Positions 23,901-35,407 of a DNA stretch of 64,000 bases are shown here, one piece after another. The stretch is from Marsupella aquatica (taxonomy: Eukaryota > Marchantiophyta), in the NCBI GenBank assembly GCA_973895155.1, contig OZ316895.1, forward strand, positions 21,266,001-21,330,000, written 5' to 3'. A model generated the notes under the pieces. That model ran no database searches. It was given only the letters and a program-made list of their open reading frames with translations, and was not told the origin of the DNA. Made by a program: the position numbers and the translations under genes. Each line of letters opens with the position of its first letter. Position 1 is the first letter of the stretch.

Positions 23901-26582
23901 GCACCAGCCAAATCAACAGATTAATTGGTGAGTCTGGACAATGTAACGAGCTTTCTCTCACCTTCCGTTAAGACTTTGGAGGACACATTCTTTCGTTCTT
24001 TGCTGAATCTGCATAAGTCATCTCAACTAGAGCTGTGTACAGTTGTCCGTAAGCATGCGTCAGGATTCGCCAATCTTAGACTGCAGGGTTCTCTTTTCAC
24101 TGATTTACGTAAGGAGAGCTGGAACCAACGGCAGACGATGGGCTGAGATACAGGCGAAAATTAAATTGTGACTGCAGCCCTCACTAGACAGTAACTCGGG
24201 AATTGTTCTTGGTCTGGAAAGCAATTTTTTTTTTTGTCAATAGAAACGCAATTTAATAAAAAAAACAACCAGACAAAGATCCCATTTCTTTAATTTGAAT
24301 ATGTGTGAGTGCGTATTAGAGAGAACGAACAATCATGGCAGTTTAAGCCAGAGTTACACAATGATTTCGTATCCTTTACTCCGATCGAGTCAGACACACT
24401 CCTAGTCCTGAACGCAGGAGAGAGGAGAAGGAGACCACGGAGAAGTCAAAAGACAACAGTCATGAGCTAGTGGCGCGGCCCTCAGACTGAAGTATCTAGA
24501 CGTTCTCCACTGCGACTAGATTCAAAACTCAGATTTAAAATGGTTTGAGCCTGGTTTAAATACTGCCCTATGATCTTAAGAAAAACAGTCAGATTCAACC
24601 TACTTGCGAGGACACTCCGAATTCAAAAAGAGAGAAAAATCAATGAGAAGAATTCCCGTTCACAATAAGTCAGGTTGATAACTGGAAGAATGATTTCACA
24701 TGTATCACCTTGACTTGGTTATCTGCCATAATTGATAGTGTTCGTACCTCACTAGTTGGCCATGTCAGAAATCTTACGCTAACTTATCAAAGGAATAGTT
24801 TTAGTGGAGCTGTAAGGTAGTGCGTGAGATGTAGGATTCACCCAATCAAGGGATTCAGCACAGATTGTCCTCAACAAATTAGATTCCGCTACTTAGGTTT
24901 TCCCAGCAAGTGACCGCGGAAAACAGTCAAAAATGCGGCACTCACCATTTTACTCGGGGCCCAGGACATTGTGATGTGTGCTTTATGTAGAATTCAGATC
25001 GGCAAGTTCTAGGGGAGACTAGACAATATCTCCCGGGTTTGCAGAATCCGGTACTAACAGGCTCACTCTCCCTTACGTTTCCTTTCACTTGTCCATTTCC
25101 CATACTTGTCCTTACTAAATATGTCTTTGGCAACAGTAAGGGGATTGTGAAATTGGGGCTGGGCTGCGGTGAGCTGTTGAATGGTCATGATTGTGCAATC
25201 AACAGAAAGTAGTGAAACACGAGGTCAAACCAGCATTCGAGGTGCGTGCGTCGACGGGGAATCAGGCGGAGAACGTGGACGCAAGCAGCATTAGCAACTC
25301 TTAGCCACTGTAGCTGCAGCATATACCTTGCAGTGGCTACTTGTGAACGAAAGATGAGCACGATTTTCAATCGTGGGCGCCACTCGCCAATTTGAGGTGA
25401 GAGTTTCTACTGTACTAACGAAAGAAGTGAGCCCTAGCTCTTGCCACCCAGATTATCATGTCCTCTATGACCTCCCTTCTAGCACGATCTCACTGCTGGA
25501 GTGGGGATCGAGGCAACAGAACTGAGCTAGGGTCCACCCAATTATAATTAAGCAGATACCTTTTCGACCTCTTCAATCTGCAGCATGGGCATAATTTCTC
25601 TGCTCGAAAGATCAAACCAGGGAATTGAAGGGTGCTTGATGGATCATGGCTTGCACGCTCCACGCATATATCACTAGAAAACTACGTTCTAGGGAAATGG
25701 CGAGCCTGGGGTGTTGCAAATTTCCACGATTCACTCCCTCCCCTAGCTTAGTATCCTTGTGGATGGGAACTGGAAGCTCAATACAGGCCAGCAAGGCCAC
25801 AATTTTCTATGGCAGAACGGTTTTACGTGTTCTCGTAACTATTGAATCCTTGTTATCCGGGCATCAATCTCAAAATTCTACTCGTCTACATTTTAATAAT
25901 TTCAAGTTGATTCACGACGCCAATTAAAAATAGCAATATTGAATCTTCAGCAAGGATCGAGGATTGAGTCAATAATGTGTTTCATTAGTTCTTTTCCAGT
26001 GAAGTACTGAGTTAGTGGATGGTCGGCAGATACCACTCGGACTACGGTAGCGTGAACTGTTCGCTGCAATGGATATGCAGGTACATGCTGATGATTGTCA
26101 AAATTACATGACTTCTCCAGTCGTGGATGTCGATCGTCGAGAAACGAAGTGAGCGTGCTTTAACTTGCAGTTGCGTGGTTTGTACGTACTCCTGGAGCAG
26201 CATGTGAGACCTTCTGTTAACTGGATTCATCAGTGGATATGGTCGTCAATTCAACAGCAAATACAGGTTCCCAAAATACAGATCTTTAACAAGGGTACGT
26301 AGAAGCTATTATCCCTTCGTCTGACTGCAGCCGAAGTCGCTGGCTCTACAGATTGCCATTTCTTCGGAAGAATACCGTTCAGGACGACTCAATCTTCCGT
26401 TCATAGTGGAAAGGGAGGATCAATGGATGAGTTGTAGAATGGAATTGCATGTTCCTCCACAATCTGGGCTCTATTGAGAAAGTGGATCATAAAAATCGAG
26501 ATACATGAACTAGTTTACGATTCAGACGACAGGAGATCTGAAATTATCTTCTGGCTGTTCAAGGTCGCAAGTATTGACCACC
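20908..26582. other. Long gene-poor region between the SSL gene and the first GT31 gene
   Basis: No gene recognised on either strand. The longest open frame (21928-22458, minus, no proper ATG start) is no longer than expected by chance. There is a GGATGGAAGGAAGG / CCATCCATCCTTCC inverted pair at about 21973-22026, and a CAGGTTGAAATCAAATGCCAG-like segment is repeated near 23590 and 23830. The last part up to 26582 should contain the promoter of the downstream gene. Confidence 0.45.
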
Positions 26583-27701
26583 ATGGTCAAGAAGGTGCAT
26601 TCGTATTCGCTGGCGGCCCCAGAGGAGAAGCAAGGGTATGAGGGCAGCGGCTACCATCTGATATCATCCTGTAAACATGTGGCATTGATTCTCATGATTG
26701 TCAGTGGATTCGTCATGTACACGAAGTTTCTCTTGCAGGACGTGATTCAGAGGGCAAATGTTCCAGGATTCCTCGCTCCTGTTGACAGCTTGTATCACAG
26801 CCATAGCGAGGAAGCCAACGATAGGAATGGGGTGAAAAGTCCCTCCATGAGCGCAGAAAATTCGAATGACAATTCGCGAGCAACACAGCTGCCAGGACAT
26901 GAGCACGACAGCATGAATGTGCAAACCCAGCAGGAAATAGTCGAAGCCGGCCCAAGTACTGATGTGAATTCTATCACCAGTTCTCCTCCAGCGAAGTTCA
27001 GGGTACTCCTGGGAGTTTTCATACTGGCGTATAAAATGAAGAGAAGGGACATAATTCGGCTTGCATACAGAGTGCAGTCATCCGAGTATGCAGACTTCAC
27101 CGTTCTGTTCATTCTGGGAGGCTACAAGCTGGAATCGTGGCTAGAGTGGGAGAATACCACTTATGGTGATCTAATAGTTCTGCAGTGCAAGGAGAACTTG
27201 AACGAAGGGAAGACTTTCACATTCTTCTCGAGCTTGCCAGATCTAGGGCGTCGATACGACTATGTGATGAAAGTTGACGATGACTCGTATGTCCACCTAA
27301 GTAATCTGGAGAAACATCTCAAACCCTTCCCGAGAACAGATCTTTACTATGGATACAGCTTACCGTGTGACAAGGATGATCCTGGGCATGTGGCTGATTT
27401 TCGGGTGGGAGCTGGGTACGTACTTTCTTGGGACTTGGTGGTGTGGATCAAAGACTCCCCAATTCCGAGAAACGCTTCTAATGGTACAGAAGATTACCTT
27501 GTTGGGCAGTGGTTCAAAGAAGGGAACGTCGCCAAGAATCGACCTTACAGCATGCATTTGTTCCATGACCACCCTGACCAGGGAGGGGCCTGTGCCCGGC
27601 CACTGTCCGAGGAATCTATCCTGATCCATAAATTGAAGAGTGATGAGCGATGGTACGAAGTGATCGACTTCTTCAACACATCCAGGTCTCTCAACAATTA
27701 A
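26583..27701 (+). CDS. GT31 family glycosyltransferase (beta-1,3-galactosyltransferase-like), gene 1
   Basis: A single exon of 372 residues. The ATG at 26583 sits in a good context (ACCACCATGG). It is a type II membrane protein: a short cytosolic tail, a signal-anchor at about residues 30-50 (HVALILMIVSGFVMYTKFLL), a stem rich in S/N/E to about residue 135, then the catalytic domain. Landmarks are RLAYRVQSSEYADFTVLFIL, GDLIVLQCKENLNEGKTF, YDYVMKVDDDSYVHLSNL with the metal-binding DDD at residues 232-234, YYGYSLPCDKDD, GAGYVLSWDLVVWI, NGTEDYLVGQWF and a C-terminal ILIHKLKSDERWYEV. It should act in the Golgi on glycoprotein or proteoglycan sugar chains using a UDP-sugar and Mn2+; the exact donor and acceptor cannot be read from sequence. 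It is related to the minus-strand gene at 47525-48592. Confidence 0.9.
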   Translation: MVKKVHSYSLAAPEEKQGYEGSGYHLISSCKHVALILMIVSGFVMYTKFLLQDVIQRANVPGFLAPVDSLYHSHSEEANDRNGVKSPSMSAENSNDNSRATQLPGHEHDSMNVQTQQEIVEAGPSTDVNSITSSPPAKFRVLLGVFILAYKMKRRDIIRLAYRVQSSEYADFTVLFILGGYKLESWLEWENTTYGDLIVLQCKENLNEGKTFTFFSSLPDLGRRYDYVMKVDDDSYVHLSNLEKHLKPFPRTDLYYGYSLPCDKDDPGHVADFRVGAGYVLSWDLVVWIKDSPIPRNASNGTEDYLVGQWFKEGNVAKNRPYSMHLFHDHPDQGGACARPLSEESILIHKLKSDERWYEVIDFFNTSRSLNN

Positions 27702-28850
27702 TACCTCACTCTGTCAAATTTTGCTCTTAGTTTTTACGAGAAATTAGAATTAGACCAGGTCGACACTTGAGTTCAAACATATGTAAACACTGGTAGAACG
27801 TACAGTCCATGATATCAAATTGTACATCAAGTTTTGTCACACTTCGATTAAAAATTGGCCTGCTCAATTATCCATTAATAAGCTAGGCATCGATCTTGTG
27901 GGGTCACTGATTCGGAGGCATTCATGTTGTATCGAGCTACTCGTTGAGGTTCCAGTTCATGGGCTGCTCAATCTTGTTCCTGATTAAATATAATTATACG
28001 AGCTCGGATTAAGTTTCTGCCCAAAAGGAGAGCGATCCGATCCATCCATCCATAAAATGTGACCATTATCGAGAATTCTCCTTCCAACTTTCGGATCCTT
28101 GTAGTTCTTAAAAGCGCTTAATGGATTCATGAGCTAGCTAGAGAGTGTAGCCATGTATGCTAGCTAGCAACGAGTCACAGACCAAGAATGTCGAAGCGAT
28201 CCGAATTGAAATTCCCAAGCAGGTCGTGCCTCCAATGGGAGTATTCATATGTACACTGAATTGGCTGAATGTGGATATTGATTTTGCAATATTTATAAAA
28301 GTTGATCGATCGATGATGGATGTTGATCGATGAATTGGTTCTAGACATTTTCCCCTATTTGGATTATTTTGCTCTAGCTGCATTCAATCTTCAACCGTAC
28401 CTGTACAGTAGCTAGCTCAGGTCCTACCTTGCAGAGAGCTGTAACGATTTAAGTACTTGCATGTATAGAATCACACAACAAAGCGGGACAGAATTGTGAA
28501 AGCTTTGTTTTGTAAATCTCTGTACGCCATAGCTAATTGTACATGTCGACTCGTGAGATCTATTTGAGCTTGATGTGTCTGTATTAGAAAGACCATTAAT
28601 TGCCTGCAGACCCAATCATGCCATGTTTTTCTTTGAATACTAGCCTCATTAGCCCTTCCTTGAACTTCAAATACTAGGGGTGACTACCAAACAAGACCTT
28701 GGACAAAAATAACAATTCTGTGGTATTTCCCCTTACTATTTCCCAGGCCTTTGCCTCCACCCCTGTTTATACTCCTCATTTTCAGTTATGTCCTTAGAGT
28801 CCCACTCTACCTCCATCCAGTGCTTTTGTCTATACACTCACTTTCATTTA
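27702..28850. other. Intergenic region up to the Helitron
   Basis: The 3' flank of the GT31 gene, then AT-rich sequence with GATCGATCGATG-type short repeats near 28300. From about 28640 (ACTAGCCTCATTAGCC) the sequence resembles parts of the small Helitron at 15311-15601. The large Helitron appears to have inserted into this older repeat, because its continuation is seen after 38532. Confidence 0.5.
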
Positions 28851-28959
28851 TCAGAAACTATAATACAACGTTGCGCCCATTTTTGCCGTGGTCGTCATTT
28901 GAATTTACGGTGTCGTTTTCAGTGAGAAAAATCAAAACCACCAAAAACAAAAGCAATAG

Positions 28960-29640
28960 GACAAAATGCAGTGCCGCCGCGAATGCAATGCGGTGCCGAA
29001 TCCCGTGTAGCGGCGACAGCCCTGTGAACCCGCATCGCGGCGACTCAGCCGGAGCTCCCTCCCGTCGCGGCCGTGCACTCCCCCTTGCCGCGACCCTGCT
29101 GCCTCCTCCCCGCTCCCTCCTCCCTTACGCTCCCTCCCTCCTGTCGCGGCCATGCACTCCCCCCCTTGCCGCGACCCTTCTCCCTCCTCCCCGCTCCCTC
29201 CTCCCTTGCGCTCCCTCCTCCCTCGCGACACTCCCTCCCTCCCACCTCCGCCTCTCGCCTCTCGCCTCCCAGTGCTGCGCCCCCCGAGCCCTTGGACCCC
29301 GGCTCGCCCTCGGACCCCGTCTCCCACTGCCGCGCCTCCCCCCGAGCCTGGACTTGACGGCGACTCCTCCCGCCTCTCGCCTCCCAGTGCCGCGCCCTTG
29401 GACCCCGCCTCGCCCTTGGACCCCGCCTCGCGCCTCCCACTACTACTGCCGCGCCTCCCCCTTGAGCCTGGCCGCGACCTGAGCCGGTGGAGTCCGTGCC
29501 TGGACTTGACGGCGTCGCCGCGGCGACACCCTCCCGCTCTCCCGCCCCCAAGGCTGGCCGCGCTCCCTGCGCTCCCCACAAAGCTGAGGCTGGCCGGTCG
29601 ACCCCGCGCCGCTGGCTGGCCGGTCGACCCCGCTCACACT
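28960..29640. repeat. GC-rich segment with degenerate internal repeats inside the Helitron
   Basis: Strongly C-rich on the plus strand and unlike the rest of the window. It contains repeated blocks, for example CCTCCTCCCCGCTCCCTCCT twice, TTGGACCCCGCCTCG variants, and GGCTGGCCGGTCGACCCCGC twice near 29590 and 29615. Open frames exist in several registers but translate to proline/arginine-rich low complexity. It may be captured host sequence (Helitrons often pick up gene pieces), but I recognise no gene. Confidence 0.6.
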
Positions 29641-29849
29641 ATGTCTTTACAACTCCATTTAAAACAGAAAAACGCTTGGGTTGGGGGCCAAAAACATCGG
29701 GACCAAACTTGGTCCGGGGGTGGCAGGTCCCCAGAAGTATATATGAGGGGACCACCTCCTCTCAAGTATCCAAGTTGGAAGGTGACACAAACCACACCAC
29801 CACCCCAAGGGGGAATGGCGTTGGCAAGTAAGGAGCCGAGTAAACACGG

Positions 29850-31460
29850 ATGAGGTTACCAATGGGATTCCATGCAAGGGGTAGGAAATTTGTGCCGCTG
29901 AAAAGTCGGCCAAGCCGTGCCATTGCCCCAAGGGGTCTCGGCATTGGGGCGGCCAAAGCCAAGTAAGCGGCCGCGGCGACTTTAAGTTAGACCCTTAAAG
30001 TAACCAAAAATCTGGGGTTACCAATGGGGTTTGGGGATGCAAGGGGTAGGAAAAAAGGCCTGTTGAAAAGTCGGCCAAGCCGTGCCGTTGCCCCAAGGGG
30101 TCTCGGCATTGGGGCGGCCAAAGCCAAGTAAGCGGCCGCGGCGACTTTAAGTTAGACCCTTAAAGTAACCAAAAATCTGGGGTTACCAATGGGGTTTGGG
30201 GATGCAAGGGGTAGGAAAAAAGGCCTGTTGAAAAGTCGGCCAAGCCGTGCCGTTGCCCCAAGGGGTCTCGGCATTGGGGCGGCCAAAGCCAAGTAAGCGG
30301 CCGCGGCGACTTTAAGTTAGACCCTTAAAGTAACCAAAAATCTGGGGTTACCAATGGGGTTTGGGGATGCAAGGGGTAGGAAAAAAGGCCTGTTGAAAAG
30401 TCGGCCAAGCCGTGCCATTGCCCCAAGGGGTCTCGGCATTGGGGCGGCCAAAGCCAAGTAAGCGGCCGCGGCGACTTTAAGTTAGACCCTTAAAGTAACC
30501 AAAAATCTGGGGTTACCAATGGGGTTTGGGGATGCAAGGGGTAGGAAAAAAGGCCTGTTGAAAAGTCGGCCAAGCCGTGCCGTTGCCCCAAGGGGTCTCG
30601 GCATTGGGGCGGCCAAAGCCAAGTAAGCGGCCGCGGCGACTTTAAGTTAGACCCTTAAAGTAACCAAAAATCTGGGGTTACCAATGGGGTTTGGGGATGC
30701 AAGGGGTAGGAAAAAAGGCCTGTTGAAAAGTCGGCCAAGCCGTGCCATTGCCCCAAGGGGTCTCGGCATTGGGGCGGCCAAAGCCAAGTAAGCGGCCGCG
30801 GCGACTTTAAGTTAGACCCTTAAAGTAACCAAAAATCTGGGGTTACCAATGGGGTTTGGGGATGCAAGGGGTAGGAAAAAAGGCCTGTTGAAAAGTCGGC
30901 CAAGCCGTGCCGTTGCCCCAAGTGGTCTCGGCATTGGGGCGGCCAAAGCCAAGTAAGCGGCTGCGGCGACTTTAAGTTAGACCCTTAAAGTAACCAAAAA
31001 TCTGGGGTTACCAATGGGGTTTGGGGATGCAAGGGGTAGGAAAAAAGGCCTGTTGAAAAGTCGGCCAAGCCGTGCCGTTGCCCCAAGGGGTCTCGGCATT
31101 GGGGCGGCCAAAGCCAAGTAAGCGGCCTCGGCGACTTTAAGTTAGACCCTTAAAGTAACCAAAAATCTGGGGTTACCAATGGGGTTTGGGGATGCAAGGG
31201 GTAGGAAAAAAGGCCTGTTGAAAAGTCGGCCAAGCCGTGCCATTGCCCCAAGGGGTCTCGGCATTGGGGCGGCCAAAGCCAAGTAAGCGGCCGCCGCGAC
31301 TTTCAGTTAAACAACTTTAAGTCACAAAAACTTTGGGGTTACCAATGGGGTTTGGGGATCATGCAAGGAGTGGCGAAATGTTTAGTTGAAAAGTTGGCCA
31401 AGCCGTGTCGTTGCCCCAAGGGGTCTTGGCATAGGGGTGGCCAAAGCCAAGTAAGCAAAC
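29850..31460. repeat. 165-bp tandem array, about nine units plus degenerate ends
   Basis: The landmark GGGGTTACCAATGGGGTTTG starts at 30014, 30179, 30344, 30509, 30674, 30839, 31004 and 31169, always 165 bp apart. A diverged unit lies at each edge (about 29849 and 31335). Inner units are nearly identical; they differ at a G/A site (GCCGTGCCGTTG or GCCGTGCCATTG) and a few other bases. The array ends about 330 bases before the Rep start codon and lies wholly inside the Helitron. Confidence 0.95.
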
Positions 31461-32206
31461 ATGGGTTAACTTAGGGGCAAGAGGCACAACTCCTGGAATA
31501 TCCCATGTTGGCCGCCAAGGTTGGTTGGGTGGGTGGGATGAGGGGGCCCTTATAGGATGTATCCTTGACGGATATTGGGCTCCTTCTAATATCCCATGTC
31601 TCTTGCGATGGTGTCCTCCAACCGACGTTCAACTTACTTAGGGTTTGTCAAGCTTGGAATGGGGCATGTAAATTTAAATGACTCATTTAAATTAGAATGA
31701 CTAACAAAATATGTGCGTTGGATGCAGACAACGGACTATGTGTGGGAGCATGGAGTAATTAGGGCTTTCTTATGCTGAGGGTACCGTTGCCAACATGCCT
31801 CCTCCCGACCAGGTATTGGCGGCTCGGCGTGAGAGGTACGCCAAAAACAAAGACGCCATTAATGAAAGGCGGAGGGCGAGGCGAGCGCAGCGTCGGCAAC
31901 AACAAAATGGGGTGGTTGGAAATAATGGAGGGGCTGCAGGGGCTCCAACTGATGGGGTTCGGGCAGAAGCGAGTGCTCAACCAAACTTGGTTGGGCGTAT
32001 GAACAGTGGGAGACAGCTTCGTCGTGAGGCTCGAGGCCAAGGGCAAGCATTGGAAAGGCCCCATGCCATTTCCAATATTGGTGTTGGTGATCCAAGCACA
32101 TCGGTCCGCCAACCCATGGTTCCCTGTGACCCACATGTATTTGATGAAGGATGGCTCATTCAAGGTGCTTTGGATGAAAGTCAGATTCACCATCCTCCAT
32201 TGGAGT

Positions 32207-32479
32207 CTCGGGGGGGTCACTTCCACAAATGTTGACATCATGTGCGAACGAAGTAAGGGGCATTTTATTCATTTTAGGGAAGTACTTAGAAGTAGCGAGG
32301 AAGTAAGTAAGGGGGGAACAATTCAAAAAGTGCCACTTGTCATCACATGATTCATTGCTTGCCACGTGTCAATAAATGATTGATGGGTTTTTTGAGCTTC
32401 CTATTCCTTTTTGAGAGAGTGATTAAATAGGGGCGTTCGCACATGGTATACAACAATTTCATAAGGTGAACCCCCCGAG
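32207..32479. mobile_element. 273-bp TIR element nested in the Rep gene (first)
   Basis: Terminal inverted repeats of about 16 bp: CTCGGGGGGGTCACTT at the left and the reverse complement of CTCGGGGGGTTCACCTT at the right. The 8-bp target duplication ATTGGAGT lies at 32199-32206 and 32480-32487. A subterminal inverted pair, GTGCGAACG and CGTTCGCAC, lies about 35-45 bases inside each end. There is no coding capacity. Subtracting the element and one duplication restores HHPPLELASNVSYE in frame. An 8-bp duplication fits the hAT (or P) type, although the termini are not the usual CAGGG. Confidence 0.88.
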
Positions 32480-34219
32480 ATTGGAGTTAGCCTCCAATGT
32501 GTCCTATGAGGCAGCATCACATGTTCAGCCGGAACCTTGCCTCTATGATGAGGAGTGGCTTATCAATGGGGCGTTGGATGATGGGGGGATTGATCATCCG
32601 CCGGAGGAACCGATGCACGCTCACACTGAAACTCATTTGTTTGATGAGGAGTGGCTCATCAATGGGGCAATGGATGGCGGGTTTGATCAACATGCGGTGG
32701 GGGAATTATATGACGTTGAGGAAGATTATGTCAACGATGGGGATGGTGAATTTGACACTTTTGTGGAGGGAACCTTGGAGCTGTCAAGTGGAGAAAGGGA
32801 GCCGAATGTAGGGCCGGATATTATGTTTGAAGTCCAGGAGAGTTTGGCAGCTGCACCAGTGACACCTGCATTGCGGAGCGAAGAAGAAATAGCGCAAAGA
32901 AGACGGAGGGCACAACTAATCAGTCGTCTTCCAAAGGCGCGAAGGCCATTGGATCCTCACTTGGCCCGACATGGTTTGGGGCGTATGGATGTGGTTTGCC
33001 ACAGATGTGGGGCACTTCATTGGCTTCTTGAATGCAAAAAGGGCACCGAAAACAATCCCCTTTTTAGTGCCTGCTGTGCCAACGGCAAGGTGAAATTGCC
33101 TCCTTTTGGTGCCCCACCCGAGCCTCTGCGAAGCTTGCTTACAAGGCAAGACAATGTTGGGAAGAATTTCCGCGACAACATAAGAGGTTATAACAATGCC
33201 TTGGCGTTTACCTCCATTGGTGCAAAAGTGGATGAGCACAATAATAGTCGAGGACCTTATTCCTTTCGTATCCAAGGAGCGTTGTACCATCTTGCGGGAA
33301 GAATTTTGCCCCCTACAGGAGAAGGACCCAAATTTGCGCAATTGTACATTTACGACACCGCCAATGAAGTGGGGAATAGGTACCTTCCCCAATCCCATGA
33401 CCACTTGCTCTTCCATCTTGCTTAGGTACATTTTCATATATCTCCAACCCAAGTGGTTCTAATTGCTTTTGTTGCAGGCTCAACCGAATGCCGCACTTGG
33501 ATCCAAGGATATTGGCTCAACTACAAGACATGTTGCATGAACATAATGGATATGTTCATCTATTTAAGAACGCAGGAAGTCGGATCGAGGGGGGAGATGT
33601 GCCAGAGGTATCTTTACGCCTCCTGGCTGAGCGCGACAGTGATCCAAGACGTTATAACAAGCCCACGGCTAATGAGATTGGCGTTGTCATGGTGGGTGAT
33701 GAAGATATAGAGGTATGCCATAGGGACATCATCCTTAGGCAAATAGATGGGCATTTGCGCAGGATCTCTGAGTGGCATAGGTCTTATGCACCACTCCACT
33801 ATGTTCTTCTTTTCCCGCGAGGCCAAGACGGATGGTCATATGATATCCCGTTGACGGGTTTTGAAATGAGTGACGGGGTTCTTCAGCAAGCTATTATCGG
33901 GGCAAGGAGTGGACGTAACGGGTCCAAGAAGGTCACCCAACTACAATACTTTGCATACCATCTTCATGCACGATGCAATGATGATTGGCTCCTTCGTGGT
34001 GGACGGCTCCTAAAGCAGTACATTGTTGATGCCTATGCATGCATCGATCAAACACGCTTGACGTATATCCGCAATAATCAACAAAAATTGCGGACTGACC
34101 TATATTCGGGTCTTCAAGATGCCGTGCACGAGGGAGATACACGCGCAAGTGAGTTGGGCAAGACTTTCATCCTGCCCTCGACTTATGGTGGTAGCGCACG
34201 TAGCATGGCCCAAGCATAC

Positions 34220-34516
34220 CTCGGGGGTCTCACTATATGGGGACCTCCCCATCGCCTGCGACGTTTTTAGGCCTCGGACCCCCTAAAATGTAAGAAATTT
34301 TTTTTATTTTTTAACCCCTATAAAGTTGGAATATTCTTGGAATATTCTAAAATTTGGATTAAAAAGACCCTTATATTCTTATAAGTCTCAAAATTGAATT
34401 TAAAAAACCCTATTGTTCTTCTACAAAAATTCTTAAGTCTTCCCTTAGAACCAATAAAATGACCCTATCCTTCGTCGCACGTGATATGCCATTTTTGTGG
34501 AAGTGAGACCCCCGAG
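34220..34516. mobile_element. 297-bp TIR element nested in the Rep gene (second)
   Basis: Terminal repeats CTCGGGGGTCTCACT (left) and its exact reverse complement (right). The 8-bp duplication AAGCATAC lies at 34212-34219 and 34517-34524. A subterminal TGCGACG / CGTCGCA pair sits at the same distance as in the element at 32207, so the two are the same family. Subtraction restores AQAYQDAMAVVRTYG in frame. It is AT-rich inside with no gene. Confidence 0.88.
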
Positions 34517-34931
34517 AAGCATACCAGGATGCCATGGCTGTCGTACGCACATACGGCCCGCCAGATCTCTTCATCACGTTCACTTGCAATCCAGAATGGC
34601 CGGAGATCAAAGCTGAGTGCTTTGAGGTTCAAAGTCCAGCCGACCGGGATGAGATTGTGGCACGATGCTTCAAACTGAAGCTAAGGGCGCTATTAGCAGA
34701 GGTTCGCCAAGGGGTCTTAGGAAGGCCTGTTGCCTCTATGTATGTCATAGAGTTCCAAAAGCGTGGGTTGCCCCATGCCCACATGTTGATCATTTTGGCA
34801 GAGCAGCACAAGATTCGCACCCCTGACGAGGTGGATGAGTTGGTGTGTGCGGAGATCCCAGATAGAGTAAAATATCGTTGACTTCATGAGACGATAACCA
34901 AGTGCATGGTCCATGGTCCATGTGGCATAGG

Positions 34932-35407
34932 CCCGGGTATGCAACTCCCCTTTTTATAAGGCAAGTTTTTAATTCCTTATAATGGCCTTATATCCAATTG
35001 ACCATCTTAGATTTCATTTTAGTCTACTAAAGTCTTGTACCTCTAAACTCAAGGAATCCAAAAATGTAACTTAAAAAAAAAAACCGAACATGTTTTGATG
35101 TACAAAAAATTGATCAAAACCAAATTATATGGGTTTTTTTAATACAGGGGTCTACAGCCAAACTAGCCAGCTTTTTAGGATTTTTATTAAAATTTTAAAA
35201 ATATTTTAATAAAAATTACAACATGTACAGGAATATTTTTTAATTTCATATGGAAAATGAAGAAAACCAAACCTTTTATATGACTTGAAAATTTTTAAAA
35301 GTGGAAAACCCAGGTTTTTTCAAATTTTAATTATTTTGTATAGCCAACTTTTTAGTCCATATAAAAATGTAGACCCCTGTCTATTATATAAGAGTTGCGT
35401 ACCCGGG
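34932..35407. mobile_element. 476-bp TIR element nested in the Rep gene (third)
   Basis: Terminal repeats CCCGGGTATGCAACTC (left) and the reverse complement of CCCGGGTACGCAACTC (right). The 8-bp duplication GGCATAGG lies at 34924-34931 and 35408-35415. Subtraction restores CGIGYPNSPCMEDG in frame. The TIR differs from the other two, so this is a separate family with the same duplication length. The interior is very AT-rich. Confidence 0.88.

Noticed and set aside
28751-29579. Long overlapping open frames on both strands in the GC-rich block
   Set aside because: Low-complexity proline, arginine and glycine runs in several frames at once; explained by base composition.
30014-31334. Regular 165-bp spacing considered as a CRISPR-like array
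   Set aside because: Whole units are repeated without unique spacers, in a plant Helitron; a satellite, not CRISPR.
35386-35400. ATAAGAGTTGCG resembling the Helitron 5' end
   Set aside because: It is part of the 3' terminal inverted repeat of the nested element at 34932-35407, and the TC start is not in register.
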